A stretch of 18,104 nucleotides of DNA from Massilia sp. (GTDB taxonomy: Bacteria > Pseudomonadota > Gammaproteobacteria > Burkholderiales > Burkholderiaceae_D). Below the pieces are notes generated by a model, which did no database searches, had not been told where the DNA came from, and saw nothing but the letters and a program-made list of their open reading frames with translations. Shown piece after piece: positions 7,989 to 15,344 of this stretch (positions are counted from its first letter, which is position 1; every line of letters starts with the position of its first letter). Where the stretch lies: contig DOUW01000043.1 of NCBI GenBank assembly GCA_003520365.1, forward strand, positions 279 through 18,382, given 5' to 3'. The translations under genes and the position numbers were made by a program.

Positions 7989-8067
7989 ACCAAAGGGAAG
8001 CATTCTAAAAATCAGAGATTATTTCCGCAAGGAAATTTGATGTTTCCGAAATCAGCCCCTCTGCCGC

Positions 8068-9585
8068 TTATGTATTCCGGGACGCCGCACCCATCCTTTT
8101 GCGCAGCCGGCGTACCCCAAGCACGCTCGCTGTCGCGCTCAACAACACGCCGCCGCTTCCCAGCAGGAGCAGGACGGCATCGCGCATCCAGCGCGTGTCC
8201 AGCATGAACGGCAAATCCCAACTGTGCAGAAAATTGAACAGCCACCTGCCAATCCGCCCCGAACGGTCCAGGCTCGACACCACCTGTCCCGTGTATCCAT
8301 CCAAATGCACCCAGGTAGCGCCGGGATCGCTGAACGCGACCCTAAGCACCGGCAACCGGCGCTCGTCCGCGCCATACATCGACTGCACCTGGCGCTGGAA
8401 ATAATAGGCATCGTAGTCGCGCAACAACGCATATCCAGACATCGGCGCCGGCACCAAACGCCGCGCCGCTTCGACCAGTACCTGTTCGGGCCATTGCTCG
8501 CGCACGGCATAAGCATCGCCATCGGCCACGACCAGCCGCGTCTGACCGCGGCCGTCGCGCGCCAGGATATAAGCCTGTCCCGCCAGCACCCGCCATTCCA
8601 GCTCGCTCGCCCGGAATCCCTGCGCCGACAGCATCGCCAGCACCTGCGGCACCCCGACCGGCAAACGTACTGCCGAAGGACTGCCACCCTCGAACGCCGC
8701 CACATCCGGCCGCGCGCCCTTGGCATCGAACACCCCCAGCGGATTCATCGACATCAAGCCGCTGAAGATCCAGGTCAGCAGCACCGTGCCGAACACCAGC
8801 CCGAGGATGTGATGCCAGCGCAGGTAAGCTTCCCGGAACGGCGACTTCGACCCGCTCTTGTACGCACCCGAGAAGCGCCAGCGCCAGAGGCCGTTCAGCG
8901 CTCCCGTGAAAGCCGCGACCACGCCAACGCCGGATAACACGATCACCGTCCAGCTCCACACGGGATCGGTCGGCCGATTGCGGAACATGTAGAGCCAGTG
9001 CAGCCAGGCGCCGGCGAAGTTCCACAGGCGCTCGGCACGCGGCGCGTCGAGCACGACCTGGCCGGTCGCCGAGGAGACGTACAGCCGCGTCGACGCCGCG
9101 TCCCGCATGTCGACCACGTGCAGCGGCCGGTGCGGATTGAGCGAGCGCGAATGCGTCCAGCGGTCTTCATCGACGACGCCGGCATACTCGCCGCCGGCGC
9201 CATGCATGAAGGAACGCGCCGCCGCCAGCGCCTGCGCCGGGCCGATGGCAAGGCGGGCGCCGGTCGCGGCGTCGACTGCAAAGCGACCGCCATGGCCTTC
9301 AGTGAGCACATAGTGCGGCCGTCCGCCGATCGAGGTCAGCGCTATGCCCTTGACCTCGCCCGGCGCCTGGCTCTGCGCCAGCGCCGCCTCCATGGAGATG
9401 CAGCAGATGGAAGAGGGCAAGGAAGGCAAACCGCCCAGCCTCTCCCACGGCGTCAGCTTCGGATAGCCGACAAACAGCATCACCATGCCGCTGACGAACC
9501 ACAGCGCCATCAGCACGCACATCGAGACGCCCGTCCAGCGGTGGACGAGGAAGACCATGCGCTTGGCACGCGATGTGATCGACAT
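8068..9585 (-). CDS. PepSY-associated transmembrane protein
   Basis: The 505-residue inner-membrane protein belongs to the PepSY-TM group often found with TonB-dependent receptors and metal uptake. The first helix follows FLVHRWTG near the N-terminus. Other helices are around SWTVIVLSGVGVVAAFTGAL, around RWHHILGLVFGTVLLTWIFSG, and at the C-terminus after FLHSWDLPF. Periplasmic PepSY-like stretches lie between them. Membrane-proximal histidines (HRW, RWHH, LHSW) are typical of the family and may bind haem or metal. I prefer ATG 9585 to 9591 because the GGGGG upstream is six bases from the former and touches the latter. The receptor gene ends seven bases before 9591, so the two are an operon. 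Confidence 0.85.
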   Translation of the reverse strand: MSITSRAKRMVFLVHRWTGVSMCVLMALWFVSGMVMLFVGYPKLTPWERLGGLPSLPSSICCISMEAALAQSQAPGEVKGIALTSIGGRPHYVLTEGHGGRFAVDAATGARLAIGPAQALAAARSFMHGAGGEYAGVVDEDRWTHSRSLNPHRPLHVVDMRDAASTRLYVSSATGQVVLDAPRAERLWNFAGAWLHWLYMFRNRPTDPVWSWTVIVLSGVGVVAAFTGALNGLWRWRFSGAYKSGSKSPFREAYLRWHHILGLVFGTVLLTWIFSGLMSMNPLGVFDAKGARPDVAAFEGGSPSAVRLPVGVPQVLAMLSAQGFRASELEWRVLAGQAYILARDGRGQTRLVVADGDAYAVREQWPEQVLVEAARRLVPAPMSGYALLRDYDAYYFQRQVQSMYGADERRLPVLRVAFSDPGATWVHLDGYTGQVVSSLDRSGRIGRWLFNFLHSWDLPFMLDTRWMRDAVLLLLGSGGVLLSATASVLGVRRLRKRMGAASRNT

Positions 9586-9597
9586 GCTCATCCCCCA

Positions 9598-11757
9598 TCA
9601 GAAGCGGTGATCCAGCACCAGCTCGACGCGGCGGTCCGGGCCGAGCAGCCACTGCGTCGGCGTGTAGTAGGCCGTGGCGAAGTAGCGCTTGTCGAAGACG
9701 TTGAAGCCGCGCAGCGTGAGGCTCGTCTGTGGCGACGCCTTCCAGCGCAGCGAGGCATCGACCGTGGTGTACGAGGGCATGCGCAAGGTGTTGGCGTTGT
9801 CGGCAAAGCGCGCGCCGACGTGGCGCAGGCCGGCGCCGGCGCTCCAGTCGGGCTGGAGGTCCCAGCGCAGCCAGAGGTTGGCGGTGCGCTGCGGCGCGTC
9901 GGGCGGGCGATTGCCGGCGCGCGAAACGGGCGTGCCGGCGACCAGCTCGGCAAAATCGTCGAAGCGCGCACGCAGGATCGACGCGTTGGCGTCCAGCGTC
10001 CAGTCGCGCGCCAAGGTCATGCTGAGCGTGCCCTCGATGCCGGTGGATGAACGCTTGCCGACCTGGATGCTCTGCGCCGGATTGGCCGGGTCGCGCGTCA
10101 GCAGCTTGTCCTTGGTGATGTCGTACGCGGCCAGCGTCCATTCGCCCTGGCGGTTCCAGAACGCGCGCTTCAGGCCGACTTCGAGCTGGCGCCCGCTGGC
10201 GTTCTCGAAACGGCTGTTTGCCGGCGACAGGAAGAGCAGCGAACCGACCGGGTCGGCCGCCTTTGCAAACTGGCCGTAGACGGTGAAGTCCGGCGCCAGC
10301 GCGTAGACGGTCCCGAGGCGCCAGCCGACGTCGGCAAAGGTCTTGTCGAAAGCGAGGATGCCCGCGACGAGATTCTGGCGCTCGAGGTCCGCGTGGTCGT
10401 AGCGCAGCCCGCCCAGCAGCGACCATGTGCCGGTGAGCGCCAGCCGGTCCTCGAGGAACAGCGAATACTGCCGCGCCTCGGTGCGGTAGCGGGGAATGGT
10501 CGGCACCGGACTGGTGAAGAAACCCGGTTCCGGATCGAAGGGATCGACCGCGCCCGAGGAGCCGACATAGGTGTTGTTCGTGTGCGTGAACGAGGCCTTG
10601 TTGATGTCGAAGCCGGCGGAGATCCGGTTGTCCATGCCGAACAGCCTGCCCTCGAAGGTCGCGCTGGTCGTGTTCCCGGTCTGGGTCTGGTCGTGCAAAA
10701 TTTCGGTGTTGTCCGAGCGGTCGACCAGGCCGTTTGCTGGGTTGTAGACGTAGGCCTCGGCGTTGCGCCAGTGGCGCCGGCTGTCGATGTGGTACAGGCG
10801 GCTGCGCACCGTCGTGTGCTGGTTCGGGCGCCAGTTCGCCATCAGGTCGAGCCAGGTGTCCTGGTAGTCGATGCGGCTGTCGGCGACGTTGTAGTTCTTG
10901 CCGCCGAGGGCTTCCAGCTGGCGCCCCTCGACCAGCGGCGTACCGAAATAGCGCAGAGGCTTTTGCCGGCCGTGGGCCAGGTTCAGGCGCAGGTCCAGCT
11001 CGGGCGAGACGTCGAAGCGCAGCGCGCCGGAGACCGCGCGGTTGCTGCTGTCGCCCATCTCGACCCAGCCGTCGGAACGCTCGTCGCTGGCGTCGAAGCG
11101 GTAGGACCAGCGTTCGTCCAGGGCGCCGCCGCTGCCGAAGGCCAGCCGGCGCGTGCCTTCGCTGCCGAGCGCCGCCTGCACCTCGTTGTGCACGGCGCCG
11201 CGGGTCGGCTGCTTCGGGATCACGTTGACCACGCCGCCGATCGCGCCTTCGCCGTAGATCACCGCGGCCGGCCCGCGCAGCACTTCGATGCGCTCGACCG
11301 CCCAGGTGCTGAAGGGGAAGGTGATGCCGGCGCCGCCATACTGGCGCATGCCATCGTACAGGCGCATCACGGACACCGTGTCGGTGAAGCCGCGCGCGGC
11401 GAGCGAGGAGCCGCCGTTGCCGGGGTGGGGCATGCTGCTGATGCCGGGTGCGCGCGTGATCGCCTCGACCAGGCCGGTGTCGCCCCTTTCCTCGAGCTGC
11501 TTGCGGGTGATGACGTCGACGCTGGCCGGCGTTTCCAGGCGCGACAGGCCCAGGTTGGATCCGGTGGCGGTGTCGTCGCGCAGCTTGCCGCGCAGTGTGT
11601 CGTTTATCGGCGCCCCGCTGACAAGGACGGTCGGGATCGGCGCTTCGTCGGCGAAGACCGGCGTCGCGATGAGGCCGGCCGCCAGCAGGCAGGCCAATTG
11701 AATGGATGTGCGGGCAGGGCGCGACGGCGCCGCTGCAACAGGAGCATGCGATTTCAT
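9598..11757 (-). CDS. TonB-dependent outer-membrane receptor
   Basis: The 719-residue protein has a signal peptide (hydrophobic residues 20-34, cleaved near VFADE). A plug domain follows, with LETPASVDVITRKQLEER, the LAARGF segment, and VERIEVLRGPAAVIYGEGAIGG. The beta-barrel ends in the terminal phenylalanine (LDHRF) needed for outer-membrane insertion. Such receptors import siderophores, haem, metals or sugars using TonB energy. The layout is closest to siderophore-type receptors. Neighbouring PepSY and DUF2946 genes support a metal substrate, iron or copper, but the substrate cannot be read from sequence. No Fur box was seen upstream. A short dyad lies 20 bases before the start. Confidence 0.93.
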   Translation of the reverse strand: MKSHAPVAAAPSRPARTSIQLACLLAAGLIATPVFADEAPIPTVLVSGAPINDTLRGKLRDDTATGSNLGLSRLETPASVDVITRKQLEERGDTGLVEAITRAPGISSMPHPGNGGSSLAARGFTDTVSVMRLYDGMRQYGGAGITFPFSTWAVERIEVLRGPAAVIYGEGAIGGVVNVIPKQPTRGAVHNEVQAALGSEGTRRLAFGSGGALDERWSYRFDASDERSDGWVEMGDSSNRAVSGALRFDVSPELDLRLNLAHGRQKPLRYFGTPLVEGRQLEALGGKNYNVADSRIDYQDTWLDLMANWRPNQHTTVRSRLYHIDSRRHWRNAEAYVYNPANGLVDRSDNTEILHDQTQTGNTTSATFEGRLFGMDNRISAGFDINKASFTHTNNTYVGSSGAVDPFDPEPGFFTSPVPTIPRYRTEARQYSLFLEDRLALTGTWSLLGGLRYDHADLERQNLVAGILAFDKTFADVGWRLGTVYALAPDFTVYGQFAKAADPVGSLLFLSPANSRFENASGRQLEVGLKRAFWNRQGEWTLAAYDITKDKLLTRDPANPAQSIQVGKRSSTGIEGTLSMTLARDWTLDANASILRARFDDFAELVAGTPVSRAGNRPPDAPQRTANLWLRWDLQPDWSAGAGLRHVGARFADNANTLRMPSYTTVDASLRWKASPQTSLTLRGFNVFDKRYFATAYYTPTQWLLGPDRRVELVLDHRF

Positions 11758-11777
11758 GATGGTTTTCTGGTCGTGTG

Positions 11778-11793
11778 ACAGCCCGGGGGCTGT
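11778..11793. repeat. Short dyad upstream of the TonB receptor
   Basis: ACAGCCC (11778-11784) and GGGCTGT (11787-11793) form a tight inverted repeat 20 bases upstream of the receptor start. CTCGC/GCGAG (11803-11807 and 11816-11820) is a second small one. They may be an operator or a leader hairpin. Confidence 0.3.
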
Positions 11794-11961
11794 GCAATGC
11801 GGCTCGCTATATGTGGCGAGATGCGCAGCGAGTCCGGCGACACAGCAGCTTCAACGCATACGATGAACCTTGACGGGCTGTGCCGTCGCAGGGGGCGGAT
11901 GCGTCACGCCTACGCTGTCATGCAAACAACAACGCGGCAGCTACTGCAAGATGACAAAGCG

Positions 11962-12351
11962 TCAGCCCGATGCAGGCGGGCCGCGCGGCTGCGCGAAGGA
12001 CCACGCGAACAGCGGGCGCGACGCACGATGGAAAAGAGGAGGGTAGAGGTCATGTCCGCCAAGCGCGGCGAGGGCAAACGCCGCCGGCGGCAACAGGGCA
12101 AAGGAGCCGGCATGCGGTGCGCAGTAGGCGCAGTGCATGAGCCCCTTGAGGAAGCGGTCGGAAGCGGGGGCGTCCGGCGCTGTCCCCATCGCCACCATTT
12201 CGATGCCCATCGCGGTACAGATTTCGACCTGGCGAGCGGCGGGCGACGCCAGGCTCAGCGACTGCGAGACGACCGGGGCGAGCGCGTTGAACAGGATGGC
12301 CAGGCCGGCGATCCAGGCATACGCGACCCACTTTTTCGTCATCCTGCCCAT
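11962..12351 (-). CDS. DUF2946-type membrane protein
   Basis: The 129-residue protein has an N-terminal membrane segment (WVAYAWIAGLAILFNALAP) and a central MHCAYCAPH motif, followed by a second hydrophobic segment. This layout and the H-C-x-x-C-x-x-H cluster are typical of DUF2946 proteins, which commonly sit beside TonB-dependent copper or metal receptors. The cysteine/histidine cluster is a plausible metal site. I chose ATG 12351. TATAAT at 12363-12358 on the minus strand would start transcription at or near this codon, so the message may be leaderless. ATG 12342 is the alternative. It is co-directional with the receptor, about 200 bases upstream. Confidence 0.7.
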   Translation of the reverse strand: MGRMTKKWVAYAWIAGLAILFNALAPVVSQSLSLASPAARQVEICTAMGIEMVAMGTAPDAPASDRFLKGLMHCAYCAPHAGSFALLPPAAFALAALGGHDLYPPLFHRASRPLFAWSFAQPRGPPASG

Positions 12352-12397
12352 ATCGGCATTATAGGTCCGGCTTCGGCTGCGTCCGCTTTGCGCGACT

Positions 12398-12410
12398 GGA
12401 CATTTTGTCC
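12398..12410. promoter_or_regulatory. Palindromic site, candidate activator-binding site
   Basis: GGACA-TTT-TGTCC is a perfect 5-3-5 inverted repeat, followed by ATGTCC as another half-site. It lies about 160 bases upstream of the sigma-54 promoter of the PEP-CTERM gene, a usual distance for an enhancer-binding regulator. It also lies about 35-50 bases upstream of the DUF2946 -10 element, so it could serve either gene. Confidence 0.4.
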
Positions 12411-12564
12411 ATGTCCGGTGCACAGGATGCGCCTGCGCCGGCTGATCCGCCAGACATTACTGTTGAGTTTCGGAATGCTGCAATGCGTCGGAAAATCTTA
12501 CATGTATTTACGCGAACGCATTCAGCTTAGCGCAAGTGTTTGATTCTATTGATGCTCGGGGTTC

Positions 12565-12580
12565 TGGCATATCCCTTGCT
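12565..12580 (+). promoter_or_regulatory. Sigma-54 (-24/-12) promoter of the PEP-CTERM gene
   Basis: TGGCAT at 12565-12570, five bases, then TTGCT at 12576-12580 match the consensus TGGCAC-N5-TTGCW at all but one fixed position. GG and GC are exactly 10 bases apart. The predicted start is near 12591. RpoN-dependent expression of PEP-CTERM genes has been reported in Zoogloea with the PrsK/PrsR system. Confidence 0.75.
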
Positions 12581-12593
12581 CTTCTGGAGGACA

Positions 12594-12611
12594 GGTTGTT
12601 GGTCAACAACC
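12594..12611 (+). repeat. Hairpin at the predicted 5' end of the PEP-CTERM mRNA
   Basis: GGTTGTTG (12594-12601) and CAACAACC (12604-12611) are perfect 8-base arms with a 2-base spacer. They begin about three bases after the predicted sigma-54 start site and end 21 bases before the start codon, so the mRNA would begin with this hairpin. Confidence 0.6.
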
Positions 12612-12632
12612 ATACTCAACGGAAAACCGATA

Positions 12633-13499
12633 ATGAAACTCTTCAAGAAACTCATCTGCGCTACGGCTGTCGCACTGTCCACGGCTGGCGCTGCGCATGC
12701 GGGTCCGGTCCTGAATAACTGGGTGTTCAACCCCACCGGCGGCGGCTTCGCCGGCGGCCAGGTCATCAACGAATACCTGGACGTCAACGGCAACGCCTTC
12801 ATCCAGCTGACGTCGACCGGCAACGGTAACTTCTCCTTCAAGGAAACGGCTGTCTTCAACATCACCCAGGCCGACAGCAACGGCAAGCTGTTCCCGCAGA
12901 CCTATGCCGGCGGGAACATCACCGCGACCTTCGAGGCGGTCGGCACCGGCACCTTCGGCGGCGCCTTCAGCTTTACCGGCGGCACCATCAAGATGTACCA
13001 GAACCCGACCAATGGCCAGTACGGCAGCACCGCCGGCCACTTCGGCGCCGACCTCGGCAACCAGATCGCCACCTTCAACGTGCTGGTGGGCGGCGGCGGC
13101 CTCGTCGACGCCAACGGCAGCCCGGTGAACAACGGCCAGGTCAGTGTGTTCGCCAGCGCCGAGCCGGGCATGCTCGACAGCGGATATTTCTTCCGCAGCA
13201 ATGGCGTCGACCTGTCGAAAGAATCGGTCCTCTCGTTTGCCTTCACGAACGCGAACACGGTCGGCCGCCCCTCCAGCCGCCTGGTGAGCGAAGTGGCCTG
13301 CCAGTTCGCCGGCTTCAACGGCGCCGGCTGCAACGGCACCAGCTACCGCAACCGTCCAGGCCAGTACTTCTTCATCGGCGGCAACGGCCAGTTCAAGTTG
13401 GCCGAAAACGGTGAAGTGCCGGAACCGGGTTCGCTGGCGCTGTTCGGTATCGCCATGCTGGGCGCCGGCATCGCCGTGCGCCGCCGTACCAAAGCCTGA
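12633..13499 (+). CDS. PEP-CTERM exported protein, probably PepA-like (floc-associated)
   Basis: The 288-residue protein has a signal peptide (MKLFKKL, hydrophobic core, cleavage near AHAG). The C-terminal sorting tag is VPEPGSLALFG, then a hydrophobic helix, then RRRTKA, recognised and cut by an exosortase. The mature part is rich in Gly, Asn and Thr, with repeated FxFTGGT-like beta stretches (FGGAFSFTGGTIKMYQNP). Two cysteines are in the late EVACQFAGFNGAGCNG. From memory it resembles PepA, the PEP-CTERM protein needed for floc formation in Zoogloea, so a cell-surface or matrix role is likely. ATG 12633 is chosen for the signal peptide; upstream in-frame codons precede or overlap the promoter. 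It has a sigma-54 promoter and its own terminator. Confidence 0.88.
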   Translation: MKLFKKLICATAVALSTAGAAHAGPVLNNWVFNPTGGGFAGGQVINEYLDVNGNAFIQLTSTGNGNFSFKETAVFNITQADSNGKLFPQTYAGGNITATFEAVGTGTFGGAFSFTGGTIKMYQNPTNGQYGSTAGHFGADLGNQIATFNVLVGGGGLVDANGSPVNNGQVSVFASAEPGMLDSGYFFRSNGVDLSKESVLSFAFTNANTVGRPSSRLVSEVACQFAGFNGAGCNGTSYRNRPGQYFFIGGNGQFKLAENGEVPEPGSLALFGIAMLGAGIAVRRRTKA

Positions 13500-13520
13500 T
13501 CGGTCCCCCGACCATGAAGA

Positions 13521-13544
13521 AAGCGGGCACTGCCCGCTTTTTTT
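13521..13544 (+). terminator. Intrinsic terminator of the PEP-CTERM gene
   Basis: AAGCGGGC (13521-13528) and GCCCGCTT (13532-13539) form an 8-bp stem with a 3-base loop, followed by a T-run through 13544. It begins 21 bases after the stop codon. Confidence 0.9.
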
Positions 13545-13630
13545 ACGTCCCTGTCACGCCATGTTGAACGCGGCCCGTAATGCTGGCAAACTGGTCATCC
13601 CGACCACCATCACCTATCCGGAGGACGACG

Positions 13631-13951
13631 ATGAGCGCATTGACTAGCGGCAGTGGCGGTAACGCACCTGGCCTCGGCAAGAAAAGCGTGCTGCGCGTCC
13701 TGCTCGGAACCGGCGCGATCCTGCTCGTGCCCTTGCTGGCCATGCAGTTCACCAGGGAAGTCGACTGGACCGCGCTCGATTTCGTCGTGGCCTCGGTTCT
13801 GCTGCTCGGCGCCGGCTTCGCCATGGAACTGGCAATTGGCAAGCTCCCCAACATGCGGCAGCGCCTGCCCTGGCTGGCGGCGATCATGCTGGCCTTCGTC
13901 TACCTTTGGGCCGAGCTGGCTGTCGGCATCTTTTTCAATCTCGGCAGCTGA
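13631..13951 (+). CDS. Small three-helix membrane protein, unknown function
   Basis: The 106-residue protein has three membrane segments, at about residues 23-39 (LLGTGAILLVPLLAMQF), 50-68 (FVVASVLLLGAGFAMEL) and 82-104. Short charged loops (TREVDW, GKLPNMRQR) separate them. Similar small membrane proteins are widespread in Proteobacteria, but I know no characterised member. ATG 13631 is chosen because GGAGGA sits five bases upstream. A longer in-frame reading starting 17 codons earlier has no such site. It converges with the next minus-strand gene, with 15 bases between stops. Confidence 0.75.
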   Translation: MSALTSGSGGNAPGLGKKSVLRVLLGTGAILLVPLLAMQFTREVDWTALDFVVASVLLLGAGFAMELAIGKLPNMRQRLPWLAAIMLAFVYLWAELAVGIFFNLGS

Positions 13952-13952
13952 C

Positions 13953-13966
13953 GCGGCGGCCGCCGC
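13953..13966. repeat. Perfect palindrome between convergent genes
   Basis: GCGGCGG/CCGCCGC fills nearly the whole 15-base gap between two convergent stop codons. Without a T-run it is at best a weak bidirectional termination or mRNA-end structure. Confidence 0.35.
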
Positions 13967-14653
13967 TTATTTCGTCCAGTGCACCGGCAGCTGCAGTACC
14001 TCATTGTCGTTCCAGGCCTGGACGGTGGCCGACACGCTCGTACCGTTACTGCTGGCCTGTATCCATACGGCATTGATGTAGTACTGGTAGCGGTCTCCGA
14101 ATTTATCGGCGGCCATTTGCCTTGCCTGCTGCGCCTCTTCGCCGTTGAGTATCCGATACTGGAACCAGGTTGCGCCGAGCGCCACCACCAGCCCAAGCGT
14201 CAGCGGCACGCGCATGTCGCGCATCCCGCGTCCCGCCGCCCGGTGTTCGTCCAGCAGTTCCGGCCGGCTGAGTTGATGCGCCACGAAGATCGTCAAGGCG
14301 GTGATCCCCAGCAGCGCGGCGTAGTGGGCCGTAACGGCGCCGGGCATCAGTCGCCACTGCGCGAGCTGGAGTCCGCACGGCACGAGGGCGAACTGCGAGA
14401 CAAATACGAGTACGCAGGGAAGGATGCCGAGGAAGGCCAGCCAGCGTAGCGCCGAGACCACTCGAAATCCGCCGTAGAAGAGCAGGGCGCCCATGATCAG
14501 GCCGGACACCTGCAGCCTGAACTGCCCCTGCGGCGCGGTGCTTATGCCGTAGATGAGTTCGGCAATGCCGACGAGGCCGACGATGATGGCGGTGCGGCGC
14601 TGGATCATCAGCGCCGGGGATAGTTCAAACGTATCGGGCTTTGCTGTGTTCAT
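13967..14653 (-). CDS. Polytopic membrane protein, unknown function
   Basis: The 228-residue protein has about five membrane segments: TAIIVGLVGIAELIYGI near 22-38, SGLIMGALLFYGGF near 50-63, WLAFLGILPCVLVFVSQFAL near 71-90, YAALLGITALTIFVAHQL near 110-127 and LTLGLVVALGATWFQY near 150-165. A C-terminal soluble part of about 60 residues starts at NGEEAQQARQMAADKFGDRY. No family is recognised. The ATG at 14653 has AAGGAT six bases upstream, a good site. The tail could be periplasmic or cytoplasmic depending on the true helix count. Confidence 0.7.
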   Translation of the reverse strand: MNTAKPDTFELSPALMIQRRTAIIVGLVGIAELIYGISTAPQGQFRLQVSGLIMGALLFYGGFRVVSALRWLAFLGILPCVLVFVSQFALVPCGLQLAQWRLMPGAVTAHYAALLGITALTIFVAHQLSRPELLDEHRAAGRGMRDMRVPLTLGLVVALGATWFQYRILNGEEAQQARQMAADKFGDRYQYYINAVWIQASSNGTSVSATVQAWNDNEVLQLPVHWTK

Positions 14654-14782
14654 GCGTATCCTTGGAACGTTGATGATAATGCCGGAAGATTAACAGTTCT
14701 TGCATGTCGGAAAAAACATGGATTCTCGCGTTTGCAGCGTGAGAAGGCAAGGACCTGTTCACGCCATCGAAAGGAAGTCAAC

Positions 14783-15175
14783 ATGTGGATCGTCCGACTC
14801 CTTGCGGCCGCGATGTGCACCGTGGGCCTGGTCGACGCCATGCCGGCCCTGGCGCAGGACGCCGCGCGCACCCAGGCCGAAGTGCGACAACTGCTCGACT
14901 TCGTCGGCGCGTCCAGCTGCCAGTTCGAGCGCAACGGCAAGTGGCATGACGCCGGGCCGGCGCGCAGCCACCTGGAACGCAAGTACGACTACCTGCGGGA
15001 GCGCAAGCTGGTGCCGAACGCCGAAGCCTTCATCGCGCGCGCCGCCACCGAAAGCAGCCTCAGCGGCAAGCCCTACCGGGCGCGTTGCGGCGATGCCCAG
15101 CCGATTCCGAGCGCGCAGTGGTTGAGTACTGAGCTCAAGCGCGTGCGCGTCGCACAAAAGCAGTCGACTTCCTGA
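14783..15175 (+). CDS. DUF5329 exported protein
   Basis: The 130-residue protein has a Sec signal peptide (hydrophobic residues 3-16, cleavage near ALAQD). The mature domain shows the DUF5329 pattern: LLDFVGASSCQFERNGKWHDA, HLERKYDYL, NAEAFIARAATESSLSGKPY and a final CGD. Two cysteines, in SSCQF and ARCGD, probably form a disulfide in the periplasm. Function is unknown for the family. The chosen start at 14783 has AAGGAAG five to six bases upstream. A longer reading beginning 17 codons earlier would bury the signal peptide. A Pho box starts three bases after the stop codon. Confidence 0.8.
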   Translation: MWIVRLLAAAMCTVGLVDAMPALAQDAARTQAEVRQLLDFVGASSCQFERNGKWHDAGPARSHLERKYDYLRERKLVPNAEAFIARAATESSLSGKPYRARCGDAQPIPSAQWLSTELKRVRVAQKQSTS

Positions 15176-15177
15176 GA

Positions 15178-15222
15178 TTGTCGTTTTGCTGTCATCGGCA
15201 CGACATTTTTGTTTGTTTTAAT
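15178..15222 (+). promoter_or_regulatory. Pho box and -10 element of the phoX unit
   Basis: TTGTCGT (15178-15184), four bases TTTG, then CTGTCAT (15189-15195) form the two 7-base direct repeats, 11 bases apart, that PhoB binds. The second repeat is a perfect consensus and the first is off at two positions. A weaker third unit, ACGACAT, follows 11 bases later at 15200-15206. TTTAAT at 15217-15222 is a fitting -10. phoX starts about 120 bases downstream. Confidence 0.75.
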
Positions 15223-15344
15223 GCATCGGTCTGCGCGACACAAGCGCAGGCCGGGCCCGCGTGACGCCGCCATCCAGGCCGTCGCCAGCCCTCCAGTCCA
15301 TCGCCGGACCAGTCCGGCCGATCCCACTTTGGAGAATGCTCAGC

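Noticed and set aside
10393..11778. 461-codon plus-strand frame antisense to the TonB receptor
   Set aside because: Shadow of GC-rich codon bias; no ribosome-binding site or recognisable domain.
9299..11797. 832-codon minus-strand frame overlapping the TonB receptor in another phase
   Set aside because: Its translation is Arg/Ala/Pro-rich and without domains, while the overlapping 719-residue frame is an unmistakable receptor with plug and barrel.
11758..11961. Cobalamin riboswitch or Fur box upstream of the TonB receptor
   Set aside because: I looked for the B12-box letters and for GATAAT-type Fur repeats on both strands and found neither.
15196..15212. Sigma-54 promoter before phoX (GGCACG...)
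   Set aside because: The -24 half fits, but the GC of the -12 element is replaced by TT. The Pho box with a -10 explains the region better.
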